Positions 57,001 to 64,000 of a DNA stretch of 64,000 nt are shown here, piece by piece. The notes below the pieces were generated by a model. That model saw nothing but the letters and a program-made list of their open reading frames with translations. It was not told the DNA's origin and ran no database searches. The DNA comes from Alistipes montrealensis (lineage in GTDB: Bacteria > Bacteroidota > Bacteroidia > Bacteroidales > Rikenellaceae): the NCBI RefSeq assembly GCF_018362775.1, contig NZ_JAGYXY010000005.1, positions 164,757 to 228,756 on the forward strand. Reading direction: 5' to 3'. Every line of letters starts with the position of its first letter. Position 1 is the stretch's first letter. Made by a program: the position numbers and the translations under genes.

Positions 57001-57972
57001 ATGAACGAAAAACTGAAAAGACTCGCCGTCCGCTATTTCGAAGGACCGATCTCCCCGGACGAGGAGCGCGAACTCTTCGCATTCATCGCCGCCGCCCCGG
57101 AAAACGCCGCCCGGATGCGCGAATGGGAAGAGGAGTGGAAACGCGAACACATACCGCCGCTCAGCGTGCTCGACTCGCTCGGCCTGCTGAAGGCGAAAAT
57201 CCGCAAACGCGACGGCGCAATGCTAAACCGCCGCCGCTGGCTTCGGTTTACGGCGGCCGCAGCCGTACTGATCCTGATCTCCGCCTTCACAACCCGGTAT
57301 ATCATGCGCCTGGAGACGCCCGAACAACTCTTCTCCGTACAGGCCCCTCAAGGAACCAACAGCCGCATATCCCTGCCCGACGGCACGCAGGTATGGCTCA
57401 ACGCCGGATCGACCCTCAGCTACAAATCGGATTTCAACCGCTCGTCGCGCGATATCGACCTCTCGGGAGAAGCCTACTTCGAGGTGGCCCGCAATGCCGA
57501 CCTTCCGTTCCGCGTCGAGGCCCGGGGCTGCCGGTTCACCGTCCTGGGAACCAAATTCAACATCTCGGCCTACGACAGCGAACCGGAGGTCCTCGCCGCG
57601 CTGATGGAAGGCTCGCTGCGGTTCGAATCGGCCCGCGACAGGGAGAAGATGATGCCGGGCGACCTGGTAACCTACGACTGCGCGACGAAGCAAGCACGCC
57701 GCGAGCAGGTCGATGCCGACCAGTACCGAAGCTGGATCGACGGCGTCATCCGCTACGACGCGATCACGCTGCCGGCACTGCTGAGAAGGCTGGCGCGTGA
57801 ATACGACGTTGAAATCGACCTCCGCACCGCGGCCTTCGACAACAAGACCTTCCGCATATCGCTCACCGAAGCGCAGGACATCCATTCGATCATGGTCGCG
57901 CTCGGCGACATCCTGCCGATCACGGTCAACCACTGCGGCCGCCGATACTGCGTCGGCAGCAAAACCGAATAG
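57001..57972 (+). CDS. FecR family anti-sigma factor (locus 3)
   Basis: 323 residues from MNEKLKRLAVRYFEGPISPD; an ATG seven codons upstream (56980) is an alternative. One membrane helix (residues about 81-100, FTAAAAVLILISAFTTRYIM), FecR domain (SRISLPDGTQVWLNAGSTLS; IDLSGEAYFEVARNADLPFR; VLGTKFNISAYDSEPEVLAA) and DUF4974-like end (LPALLRRLAREYDVEIDL; FRISLTEAQDIHSIMVAL). 42 bases before susC. Confidence 0.92.
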   Translation: MNEKLKRLAVRYFEGPISPDEERELFAFIAAAPENAARMREWEEEWKREHIPPLSVLDSLGLLKAKIRKRDGAMLNRRRWLRFTAAAAVLILISAFTTRYIMRLETPEQLFSVQAPQGTNSRISLPDGTQVWLNAGSTLSYKSDFNRSSRDIDLSGEAYFEVARNADLPFRVEARGCRFTVLGTKFNISAYDSEPEVLAALMEGSLRFESARDREKMMPGDLVTYDCATKQARREQVDADQYRSWIDGVIRYDAITLPALLRRLAREYDVEIDLRTAAFDNKTFRISLTEAQDIHSIMVALGDILPITVNHCGRRYCVGSKTE

Positions 57973-58014
57973 CAAGACTCAACCAATCGACATACTAACC
58001 TAAACCTTAATTTT

Positions 58015-61000
58015 ATGCATGTAAATCTACGATTCAAGAGGATCGTCGCATCGACGCTCTGCCTGCTGCTGGCGGGACTGGTCCATGCGCAGACCGTCAC
58101 CAAAACCTTCCGGGATGTCCCGCTGAAAACGGTGCTGGAAGAAGTGGAACGGCAAACCGGCTACTCGTTCCTCTTCGAGAACGAAGAGGTCGATGTCAAC
58201 AGGCCCGTAACGGCTACATTCAGTGACGCGACGATTCAGACCGTACTCGACCGGGTGCTCGACAAGTCGCTACGCTACTCCGTGAACGGGGGGGGGAAAT
58301 TGGTGACTATCTCCCGGCGTTCGCAGACACAAACACCGGCCCAGTCGGATAAGGCGCTGACACTCTCCGGAACGGTCATTTCCTCGGCCGACAACCAACC
58401 CATCGTGGGCGCGAACATCTTCGTCGAAGGCACGACCATCGGAACGACCTCCGACATCCACGGCAATTACACGCTGAGCGTCCCGCCCGCGACCAAAACC
58501 GTCACCGTTTCATTCCTCGGGTACGACACCAAGAAAATAGCTGTCAAGGACATCCATCTTTTCAAGCTCGTCACGCTGGCCGACGCTTCGAACAAACTCG
58601 AAGACGTGGTAGTGGTCGGATTCGGCGTACAGAAAAAAGAGTCGCTCGTAGGCGCCGTGCAGTCAGTCAAGCCCAGCGACCTGCAAACCTCGTCGAGCAA
58701 CCTTTCGACTTCGTTCAGCGGCAAGATCGCCGGCGTGATCGCCGTGCAGAAATCGGGCGAGCCGGGCGCCGACGGCGCGAGTTTCTGGATTCGCGGCATC
58801 TCGACCTTCGGTTCGGGACAATCGCCGCTGCTGATTCTCGACGGCGTGGAAATCACCAACCAGATGCTCAACAACATCCCGCCCGAGACCATCGAATCGT
58901 TCTCCGTGCTGAAAGACGCCACCGCCACGGCGCTCTACGGTTCACGCGGCGCCAACGGCGTGATGATTATCACGACCAAGAGCGGCCGCGACTCGGAAAA
59001 GATGACCATCAACCTCCGCGCCGAATTCGGCGCTTCGGCCCCGACGCGCGTTCCGGAGGTCGCCGACGGCATCACCTATATGGAGACCTTCAACAAGGCC
59101 CGCACGACCCGCGGCGAACAGCCCTATTACAGCAAGGAAAAGATTATGGGAACCAAACTGGGCCTCGACCCCTACGTCTACCCCAACGTCGACTGGTACG
59201 ACATGCTGTTCAAGGACTGCACCTTCAACCAGAATTTCAACTTCAACATGACGGGCGGCGCCAAAAAGATCGACTACTTCCTCAATGCCTCGGTATATAA
59301 CGAAAACGGCATCATGCGCAAGCCCGAGGCGTCGAAATTCGACACCAACATCAACGCGCAGAAATACCTGTTCCAGGCCAACGTCTCGGCAGACGCCACC
59401 AAGACGACCCGCGTGTCGCTGAAGATGAACACCCAACTGCACTACCGTCACGCCCCGATCCAGAGCGTTTCAGACCTCTTCGCATACGCCATGACGGGCA
59501 TGCCCTGTGAATTCCCCGCAACACTGCCCGGCGAAAGCTCCGACACCTTCGTACGCTTCGGTACGAACAACGCCTGGAACAGCGGATTCTTCACCAACCC
59601 CTACGCCCAGTTGTGCCGCGGTTACGGCGACCAGTTCCGCGGGCATTTCACCTCGGCGCTGACCGTTAACCAGAACCTCGACTTCATCACCAAGGGGCTG
59701 AGCGCAACCGGAATGGCGACCTTCTACAACCGCGTCTACTCGGCCGTCTACCGCTCGTTCACGCCGTTCATGTACCAGCTTACCGACTACAATATCGACG
59801 AGGCGGGCAATTACAGCTACACCAGCAACTCGACCAATACCGGAACCACCTACCTGGGCACAACGCGCGGCAAGGACGGTTACCGCGAGCTGGCGTTCCA
59901 GGCCAAGATCGACTACTCCCGCACGTTCGGCAAACACGATGTCGGAGCGACGATCGTCTACCTGCAGAAGGAGCGCAACATGAACATCTCGGACGAGCAG
60001 GAGTACGCCGCGCTGCCCTACCGCCAGCAGGGACTCGCCGGCCGCGTCACCTACGGATTCGACAAACGCTACCTGTTCGAGGCCAACTTCGGCTACAACG
60101 GCTCCGAGAATTTCGCCGCAGGCAAGCGTTTCGGGTTTTTCCCGTCGGTCGCGCTGGGTTGGGTGATCTCGAACGAACCCTTCTGGAAAGGAATCAAGGA
60201 GAAGGTCAACCTGTTCAAGATCCGCGCCTCCTACGGACTGGTCGGCAACGACGTGATTTCGAAAGAGTATGCCGACCGCTTCCCCTACCTCACGACCGTC
60301 GACATGGGACAGGGTTACGATGTCTATATCGGCAACAACTTCGAGCGTAAGAAAGGTCCCATCCTCTCCGTTTACGGCAACCCCAACGCCACATGGGAGG
60401 AGAGCCGCAAACTCGACATCGGCGTGGAGATCGGCCTGTTCGACAGCCTGAACATCATCTTCGACTGGTTCAAGGAGAAGCGCTCGGGCATCTTCATGCA
60501 GCGCACGTCGCTGCCCTCGTCCTTCGGCATGTCGGGCATCACGCCGTGGGCCAACATCGGCAAGGTCGACAACAGCGGCGTCGACATCTCGGTCGACTAC
60601 AACAAGGCCTTCTCGAAGGACCTGATCCTCTCGCTGCGCGGCACGTTCACCTACGCCCACAACGAAATCGTCGAAATGGACGAACCCAACTACAAATGGG
60701 CCTACCAGTACAAGGCCGGACACCCGATCAACTCGATCCAATGCCTGATCGCCGACGGGCTGTTCCGCGACGAGGAGGATATCGCCAACTCCCCCTCGCA
60801 GGACATCTATGCCACGACCTACCCCATCCGGCCGGGCGACGTGAAATACCGCGATCTGAACGGTGACAAGATCATCGACGACAACGATATGTGCTGGACG
60901 GGCAACCCGACCGTCCCGGAGATCATCTACGGATTCGGGTTCTCGCTCAAATACAAAGGATTCGACTGCTCGGCCTTCTTCCAGGGACAGGGCAAGGTGT

Positions 61001-61371
61001 CGATCATCATGTACAACTACCACCCCTTCGCGACAGCCGCGACGCCCGGTTCGGGACTGATGCAGTGGATCGCCGACGAACACTGGAGCGAGGACGACCC
61101 CAATCCCAAGGCCCTCTACCCGCGCCTGTCGCCGCTGTGGAATAACAACAACACCAAGGCCAGCACGCTCTACGTGCGCAACGGCAAGATGCTGCGCCTG
61201 AAGACCGCCGAGATCGGTTACACCTACAAGACAATGCGCGTCTACGTCTCGGGAACCAACCTGCTGACCTTCGCCCCGTTCAAGTACTGGGACCCCGAGA
61301 AGGGTTCGGGCAACGGCCTGGGATACCCGCTCCAGCGGACGTACAACCTCGGATTCCAGTTCAATTTCTAA
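58015..61371 (+). CDS. SusC/RagA TonB-dependent receptor with STN domain and G9 tract (locus 3)
   Basis: 1118 residues. Signal peptide to about residue 26 (LVHAQ), STN domain about 28-100 (VTKTFRDVPLKTVLEEVERQ, TGYSFLFENEEVDVNRPV), carboxypeptidase-like domain (LSGTVISSADNQPIVGANIF), plug (VVVVGFGVQKKESLVGAVQS; SPLLILDGVEITNQML; TALYGSRGANGVMIITTKSG) and barrel ending RTYNLGFQFNF. Residues 92-94 are three GGG codons (nine G) inside the last strand of the STN domain (SVNGGGKLVTI). One G fewer gives an immediate TGA; one more gives a TAA about 20 codons later. In frame here. Confidence 0.93.
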   Translation: MHVNLRFKRIVASTLCLLLAGLVHAQTVTKTFRDVPLKTVLEEVERQTGYSFLFENEEVDVNRPVTATFSDATIQTVLDRVLDKSLRYSVNGGGKLVTISRRSQTQTPAQSDKALTLSGTVISSADNQPIVGANIFVEGTTIGTTSDIHGNYTLSVPPATKTVTVSFLGYDTKKIAVKDIHLFKLVTLADASNKLEDVVVVGFGVQKKESLVGAVQSVKPSDLQTSSSNLSTSFSGKIAGVIAVQKSGEPGADGASFWIRGISTFGSGQSPLLILDGVEITNQMLNNIPPETIESFSVLKDATATALYGSRGANGVMIITTKSGRDSEKMTINLRAEFGASAPTRVPEVADGITYMETFNKARTTRGEQPYYSKEKIMGTKLGLDPYVYPNVDWYDMLFKDCTFNQNFNFNMTGGAKKIDYFLNASVYNENGIMRKPEASKFDTNINAQKYLFQANVSADATKTTRVSLKMNTQLHYRHAPIQSVSDLFAYAMTGMPCEFPATLPGESSDTFVRFGTNNAWNSGFFTNPYAQLCRGYGDQFRGHFTSALTVNQNLDFITKGLSATGMATFYNRVYSAVYRSFTPFMYQLTDYNIDEAGNYSYTSNSTNTGTTYLGTTRGKDGYRELAFQAKIDYSRTFGKHDVGATIVYLQKERNMNISDEQEYAALPYRQQGLAGRVTYGFDKRYLFEANFGYNGSENFAAGKRFGFFPSVALGWVISNEPFWKGIKEKVNLFKIRASYGLVGNDVISKEYADRFPYLTTVDMGQGYDVYIGNNFERKKGPILSVYGNPNATWEESRKLDIGVEIGLFDSLNIIFDWFKEKRSGIFMQRTSLPSSFGMSGITPWANIGKVDNSGVDISVDYNKAFSKDLILSLRGTFTYAHNEIVEMDEPNYKWAYQYKAGHPINSIQCLIADGLFRDEEDIANSPSQDIYATTYPIRPGDVKYRDLNGDKIIDDNDMCWTGNPTVPEIIYGFGFSLKYKGFDCSAFFQGQGKVSIIMYNYHPFATAATPGSGLMQWIADEHWSEDDPNPKALYPRLSPLWNNNNTKASTLYVRNGKMLRLKTAEIGYTYKTMRVYVSGTNLLTFAPFKYWDPEKGSGNGLGYPLQRTYNLGFQFNF
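58288..58296 (+). repeat. G9 homopolymer in susC of locus 3
   Basis: AAC GGG GGG GGG AAA: three glycine codons in the STN region, at nearly the same place in the protein as in the locus 2 receptor. Confidence 0.9.
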
Positions 61372-61391
61372 TCCAAACACAGCAAAAGACC

Positions 61392-63272
61392 ATGAAAAAG
61401 ATAATCTTCGCACTTTCACTGCTGCTGCTATGCTCTTGCTCCTACCTCGACGTCGTGCCCGAAGGCAAAGCGACCGAAGAGGACATCTGGAAAACGGAGG
61501 AGCAGGCCGAGAATTACCGCTACTACATGCAGACCTACATGCCCAACCTGATCGGGTACGACTGGTCGCCCGACCAGTTCGCCGGCGACGATTTCATCAC
61601 CGGAGCCCGCGGCACGACCTATTATTTTTCAAGCAAGAGCCTGCTCTACGGCGAGGAGAACGCCAACCTGACCTATTTCGGCCGCTGGGCCCCGAACTGC
61701 ACCTCGGGCGGTACGAACTACGACATCTACCGCGGAATACGCTACTGTTTCTACCTGCTGGACAACATCTACAAAGTTCCCGCAGTCTCGCAGGAAAACG
61801 CCGACCGTTACGCGGGCGAGGCGTGGTTCCTCGTGGGATATTACCACCAGTGCCTGCTCGAATACTACGGACCGATCGTACTGGTCAAGAAGTTCATCCC
61901 CATCGACGCACCCGAATCGGAAATTTTCACCCCGCGTACGCCGTACGACGAGTGCGTGAACTATATCGCCGAATGTTACGACAACGCGGCCAGACTGCTG
62001 CCCGACGTAGTGGGCGAATCCGAACTCGGCCTGCCCACGAAAATGGCCGCGCTCAGCTACAAGGCCCGTCTGCTGCTCTACGCCGCCTCGCCGCTGGTCA
62101 ACGGCAATCCCGACTACATAGGGTTCAACAACCCCGACGGAACGCCGCTGATGAACACGACTTACGACCCGGAAAAATGGAAACGGGCGCTGGACGCGGC
62201 AGCGGCGGCAATCGCCCTCGCGGACGAGATCAATACCGACACAAAAAAACCGAATTACGACCTCTACACCTCGGCCGATTCGAGCCTGCCCGACGACCAG
62301 CGCGGTCGCAAGAACTACCACGACACCTTCGTCGAAGAGCCCTGGAACGGAGCCGAATTCATCCTGGCCAAGGGCGCGCAGAGCGGCATTCAGGCTTTGC
62401 AGCGCTACGGCGGACCGCGTTCGATCAAAAACAACATGTCGAAAGGCTGGAAAACGACTCTCGTGCCGACGATGGAGGCCGTCGAGATGTACTACACCAA
62501 GAACGGGCTGCCGCTCGACGTCGACCCGCTGACCAAGGACGAGGACCTGTACAGCGTCGCCCCGGGTGACAACACTGCCCGCCTGCACCGCAACCGCGAA
62601 CCCCGCTTCTACGCCTCGATCGGTTTCGACCGCGGCACGTTCGAAATCGACGACAAGATTCTGACCCTCCAGCTCCGCGGCGGCGAACTGCATGGCTCGA
62701 CGCTCAAGGAGACCGACGAATACCAGAGCTGCACGGGTTACCTCTGCCAGAAATGGATTCACAAATCGAGTTCCTACAATCAGTCGAAAAACTCGTACAA
62801 TTACCGCAAATACGCCTATCCGTACCTGCGGCTCCCGGAATTGTTCTACAACTACGCCGAGGCCGACTTCGAATACAACGGATCGCTGAGCAACACCAGT
62901 CTGGAGTATCTCAACCGGGTGCGCAAGCGCTGCGGACTGCCCCGCTTCCAGGATTCGTGGGCCCTGGTGGGCGGTATTCCCTCAGGAGCAAGGCTGCGCA
63001 AGGTCCTGCATCAGGAGCGTTCGATCGAATTCCTGTTCGAAGGGCGCCGCTTCCACGACCTGCGCCGCTGGAAGGAGGCTCCCGAGGTGATGAACAAGGA
63101 ACCCCGTTCGTGGAACCGCGACGGAAAGACCCAGGACGATTTCTACAAGGTCATTCCGGCCAATCAGGGCGGCCGCGTGCGCGTTTTCGAATCGCCGAAG
63201 AGTTACTGGCTGGCAATTCCCATGAGCCAGATCAACAAAAACCCCAACCTGGTCCAAAATCCCGGTTATTGA
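61392..63272 (+). CDS. SusD/RagB family lipoprotein (locus 3)
   Basis: 626 residues, longer than the two others (513 and 512). Lipobox LCSC (Cys 16). Opening SYLDVVPEGKATEEDIWKTE, helix YAGEAWFLVGYYHQCLLEYY, C-terminal YLRLPELFYNYAEADFEY, HQERSIEFLFEGRRFHDLRR and the closing INKNPNLVQNPGY are classic SusD marks. 20 bases after susC. Confidence 0.93.
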   Translation: MKKIIFALSLLLLCSCSYLDVVPEGKATEEDIWKTEEQAENYRYYMQTYMPNLIGYDWSPDQFAGDDFITGARGTTYYFSSKSLLYGEENANLTYFGRWAPNCTSGGTNYDIYRGIRYCFYLLDNIYKVPAVSQENADRYAGEAWFLVGYYHQCLLEYYGPIVLVKKFIPIDAPESEIFTPRTPYDECVNYIAECYDNAARLLPDVVGESELGLPTKMAALSYKARLLLYAASPLVNGNPDYIGFNNPDGTPLMNTTYDPEKWKRALDAAAAAIALADEINTDTKKPNYDLYTSADSSLPDDQRGRKNYHDTFVEEPWNGAEFILAKGAQSGIQALQRYGGPRSIKNNMSKGWKTTLVPTMEAVEMYYTKNGLPLDVDPLTKDEDLYSVAPGDNTARLHRNREPRFYASIGFDRGTFEIDDKILTLQLRGGELHGSTLKETDEYQSCTGYLCQKWIHKSSSYNQSKNSYNYRKYAYPYLRLPELFYNYAEADFEYNGSLSNTSLEYLNRVRKRCGLPRFQDSWALVGGIPSGARLRKVLHQERSIEFLFEGRRFHDLRRWKEAPEVMNKEPRSWNRDGKTQDDFYKVIPANQGGRVRVFESPKSYWLAIPMSQINKNPNLVQNPGY

Positions 63273-63301
63273 CCGACCGTTTCACCATAAAACAGAAAAA
63301 C

Positions 63302-63658
63302 ATGAAAAAACTGGTATATTCGATCTTTATCGCCCTTGTCGCGCTGGCCGCATCCGCCTGCGACGACGATACACCCACCGCTCCGGATTTTGCCGTATCG
63401 ACCGCGGCATGGTCGTTCGGCCAAACGGAGGGCATGCAGCGGATGATTATCTCGGCGCCGGATGCCTGGACCATCACGGGCATTCCCGAATGGATGTCTG
63501 TAACTCCGGCCGAAGCGGACGCAACCCGGGAAATCACCATCCGCTATACAGACAACGAAACTTCAGCCCTCCGTACGGCGACGCTGAGCGTTACCTGCAA
63601 CGGGGAGACCCTCACGATCAGCATCGAACAGCAAGGAAAAACGCTCCCGGACCTGTAA
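63302..63658 (+). CDS. Stand-alone BACON-domain lipoprotein
   Basis: 118 residues from MKKLVYSIFIALVALAASAC (lipobox Cys 20), then DDDTPT, an acidic surface-export signal. The whole mature protein is one BACON domain: WSFGQTEGMQRMIISAPDAW, TITGIPEWMSVTPAEADATR, TLSVTCNGETLTISIEQQG. BACON modules usually sit at the N-terminus of larger carbohydrate-active or adhesive proteins, where they act as carbohydrate-binding or spacer units; a single one as its own lipoprotein is uncommon. 29 bases after susD, so part of the operon. Confidence 0.8.
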   Translation: MKKLVYSIFIALVALAASACDDDTPTAPDFAVSTAAWSFGQTEGMQRMIISAPDAWTITGIPEWMSVTPAEADATREITIRYTDNETSALRTATLSVTCNGETLTISIEQQGKTLPDL

Positions 63659-63686
63659 CCAGCCGGAACCGATACGCCTGGAAAAC

Positions 63687-63726
63687 GCCGCAGATGCTTT
63701 TTATCGGGCATCTGCGGTATTTTTTT
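63687..63726 (+). terminator. Terminator after the BACON gene (copy B of a repeated hairpin)
   Basis: GCCGCAGATGC (63687-63697) and GCATCTGCGGT (63708-63718), ten-base loop, seven T. It differs from the hairpin at 56119-56158 at only about three positions over more than 40 bases including flanks. Confidence 0.9.
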
Positions 63727-63759
63727 ACATTTCCAGAAGGGATTAATCGTAAAAATAAT

Positions 63760-63767
63760 TAATTTTG
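63760..63767 (+). promoter_or_regulatory. -7 promoter element before the DUF1080 gene
   Basis: TAATTTTG fits TAnnTTTG, about 80 bases before the ATG at 63850; no good -33 box. Confidence 0.4.
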
Positions 63768-63849
63768 TAAAGATTCATTCACATAGTGAATATTTTTAGA
63801 ATATACAAATACCCAAAAAACCTACAATCTGACAAAAACCACAAGCCCA

Positions 63850-64000
63850 ATGAAACCTCAATCATGCCGAAACCTGTTCCGCACCCTGCTCGGAACGGGA
63901 CTCATCGCAGCCAGCCTCTGCGCCTGCGGTCCCCGCCACAACACACTCAGCGAATCGGAGATCGCCTCGGGCTGGGAATTGCTTTTCGACGGGAATAGCC
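63850..64000 (+). CDS. DUF1080-like (3-keto-disaccharide hydrolase type) lipoprotein, partial
   Basis: The frame starts at 63850 and is cut by the window end after 50 codons. A signal peptide with lipobox LCAC (Cys 26) is followed by LSESEIASGWELLFDGNS, which matches the opening of DUF1080 domains (Gly-Trp...Leu-Phe-Asp-Gly). Such domains are lectin-like folds; some members hydrolyse 3-keto-glycosides. It would be the first putative degradative gene near locus 3, behind its own promoter and after a terminator. Confidence 0.65.
   Translation, partial: MKPQSCRNLFRTLLGTGLIAASLCACGPRHNTLSESEIASGWELLFDGNS

Overview
The window looks like a chromosomal segment of a GC-rich member of the order Bacteroidales, most likely Alistipes or a close relative in Rikenellaceae. 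That is an inference from GC content, gene order and protein style; no database search was possible. Supporting signs are the Bacteroidetes promoter pattern (TTTG, 19-21 bases, TAnnTTTG) upstream of many genes, the lack of Shine-Dalgarno sequences, three SusC/SusD outer-membrane uptake loci each led by an ECF sigma factor and a FecR anti-sigma factor, many lipoproteins, and the his gene order G-D-C-B-H-A-F-IE.

Left part (1-9.2 kb): the tail of a receiver domain, then AT-rich remnants of a decayed integrated element (HNH nuclease and integrase fragments) beside tRNA-Ser. Next come an HU protein with an aminotransferase, an OmpP1/FadL porin, tRNA-Arg, an iron-sulfur L-serine dehydratase, a secreted pectate lyase and a small lipoprotein. 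Translation and transcription core (9.2-22.5 kb, minus strand): tRNA-Thr, tRNA-Tyr, tRNA-Gly, tuf, tRNA-Trp, secE, nusG, rplK, rplA, rplJ, rplL, rpoB, rpoC, with an attenuator-like hairpin between rplL and rpoB. From 22.5 to 26.3 kb lie a GNAT acetyltransferase, an AraC regulator, a coiled-coil lipoprotein, type B L31, and a CAU tRNA followed by a second integrase remnant with arm-type repeats.

PUL-like locus 1 (26.3-36.2 kb, minus): sigma, FecR, SusC, SusD, a DUF6528-like lipoprotein, a FISUMP lipoprotein and a secreted sugar isomerase/epimerase. Then an acyl-CoA ligase with its XRE-cupin regulator, a lipoprotein with a nucleoside deoxyribosyltransferase-like domain, and a complete histidine operon (39.4-46.6 kb) controlled by a His-rich leader peptide and attenuator. 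Locus 2 (46.7-56.1 kb, plus): sigma, FecR, SusC, SusD, a DUF4843 lipoprotein, a PKD-like lipoprotein. Locus 3 (56.2 kb to the end, plus): sigma, FecR, SusC, SusD, a stand-alone BACON lipoprotein and the start of a DUF1080 lipoprotein.

The most notable structure is a set of four homopolymeric tracts of exactly nine G (or C on the coding strand), and no runs of seven or eight seen. All four fall in the three uptake loci: in the sigma gene of locus 1, in the STN region of susC in loci 2 and 3, and between sigma and fecR of locus 3. In the three coding cases gain or loss of one base would truncate the protein. This suggests that each locus can be switched on and off independently by slipped-strand phase variation. 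All three genes are in frame here.
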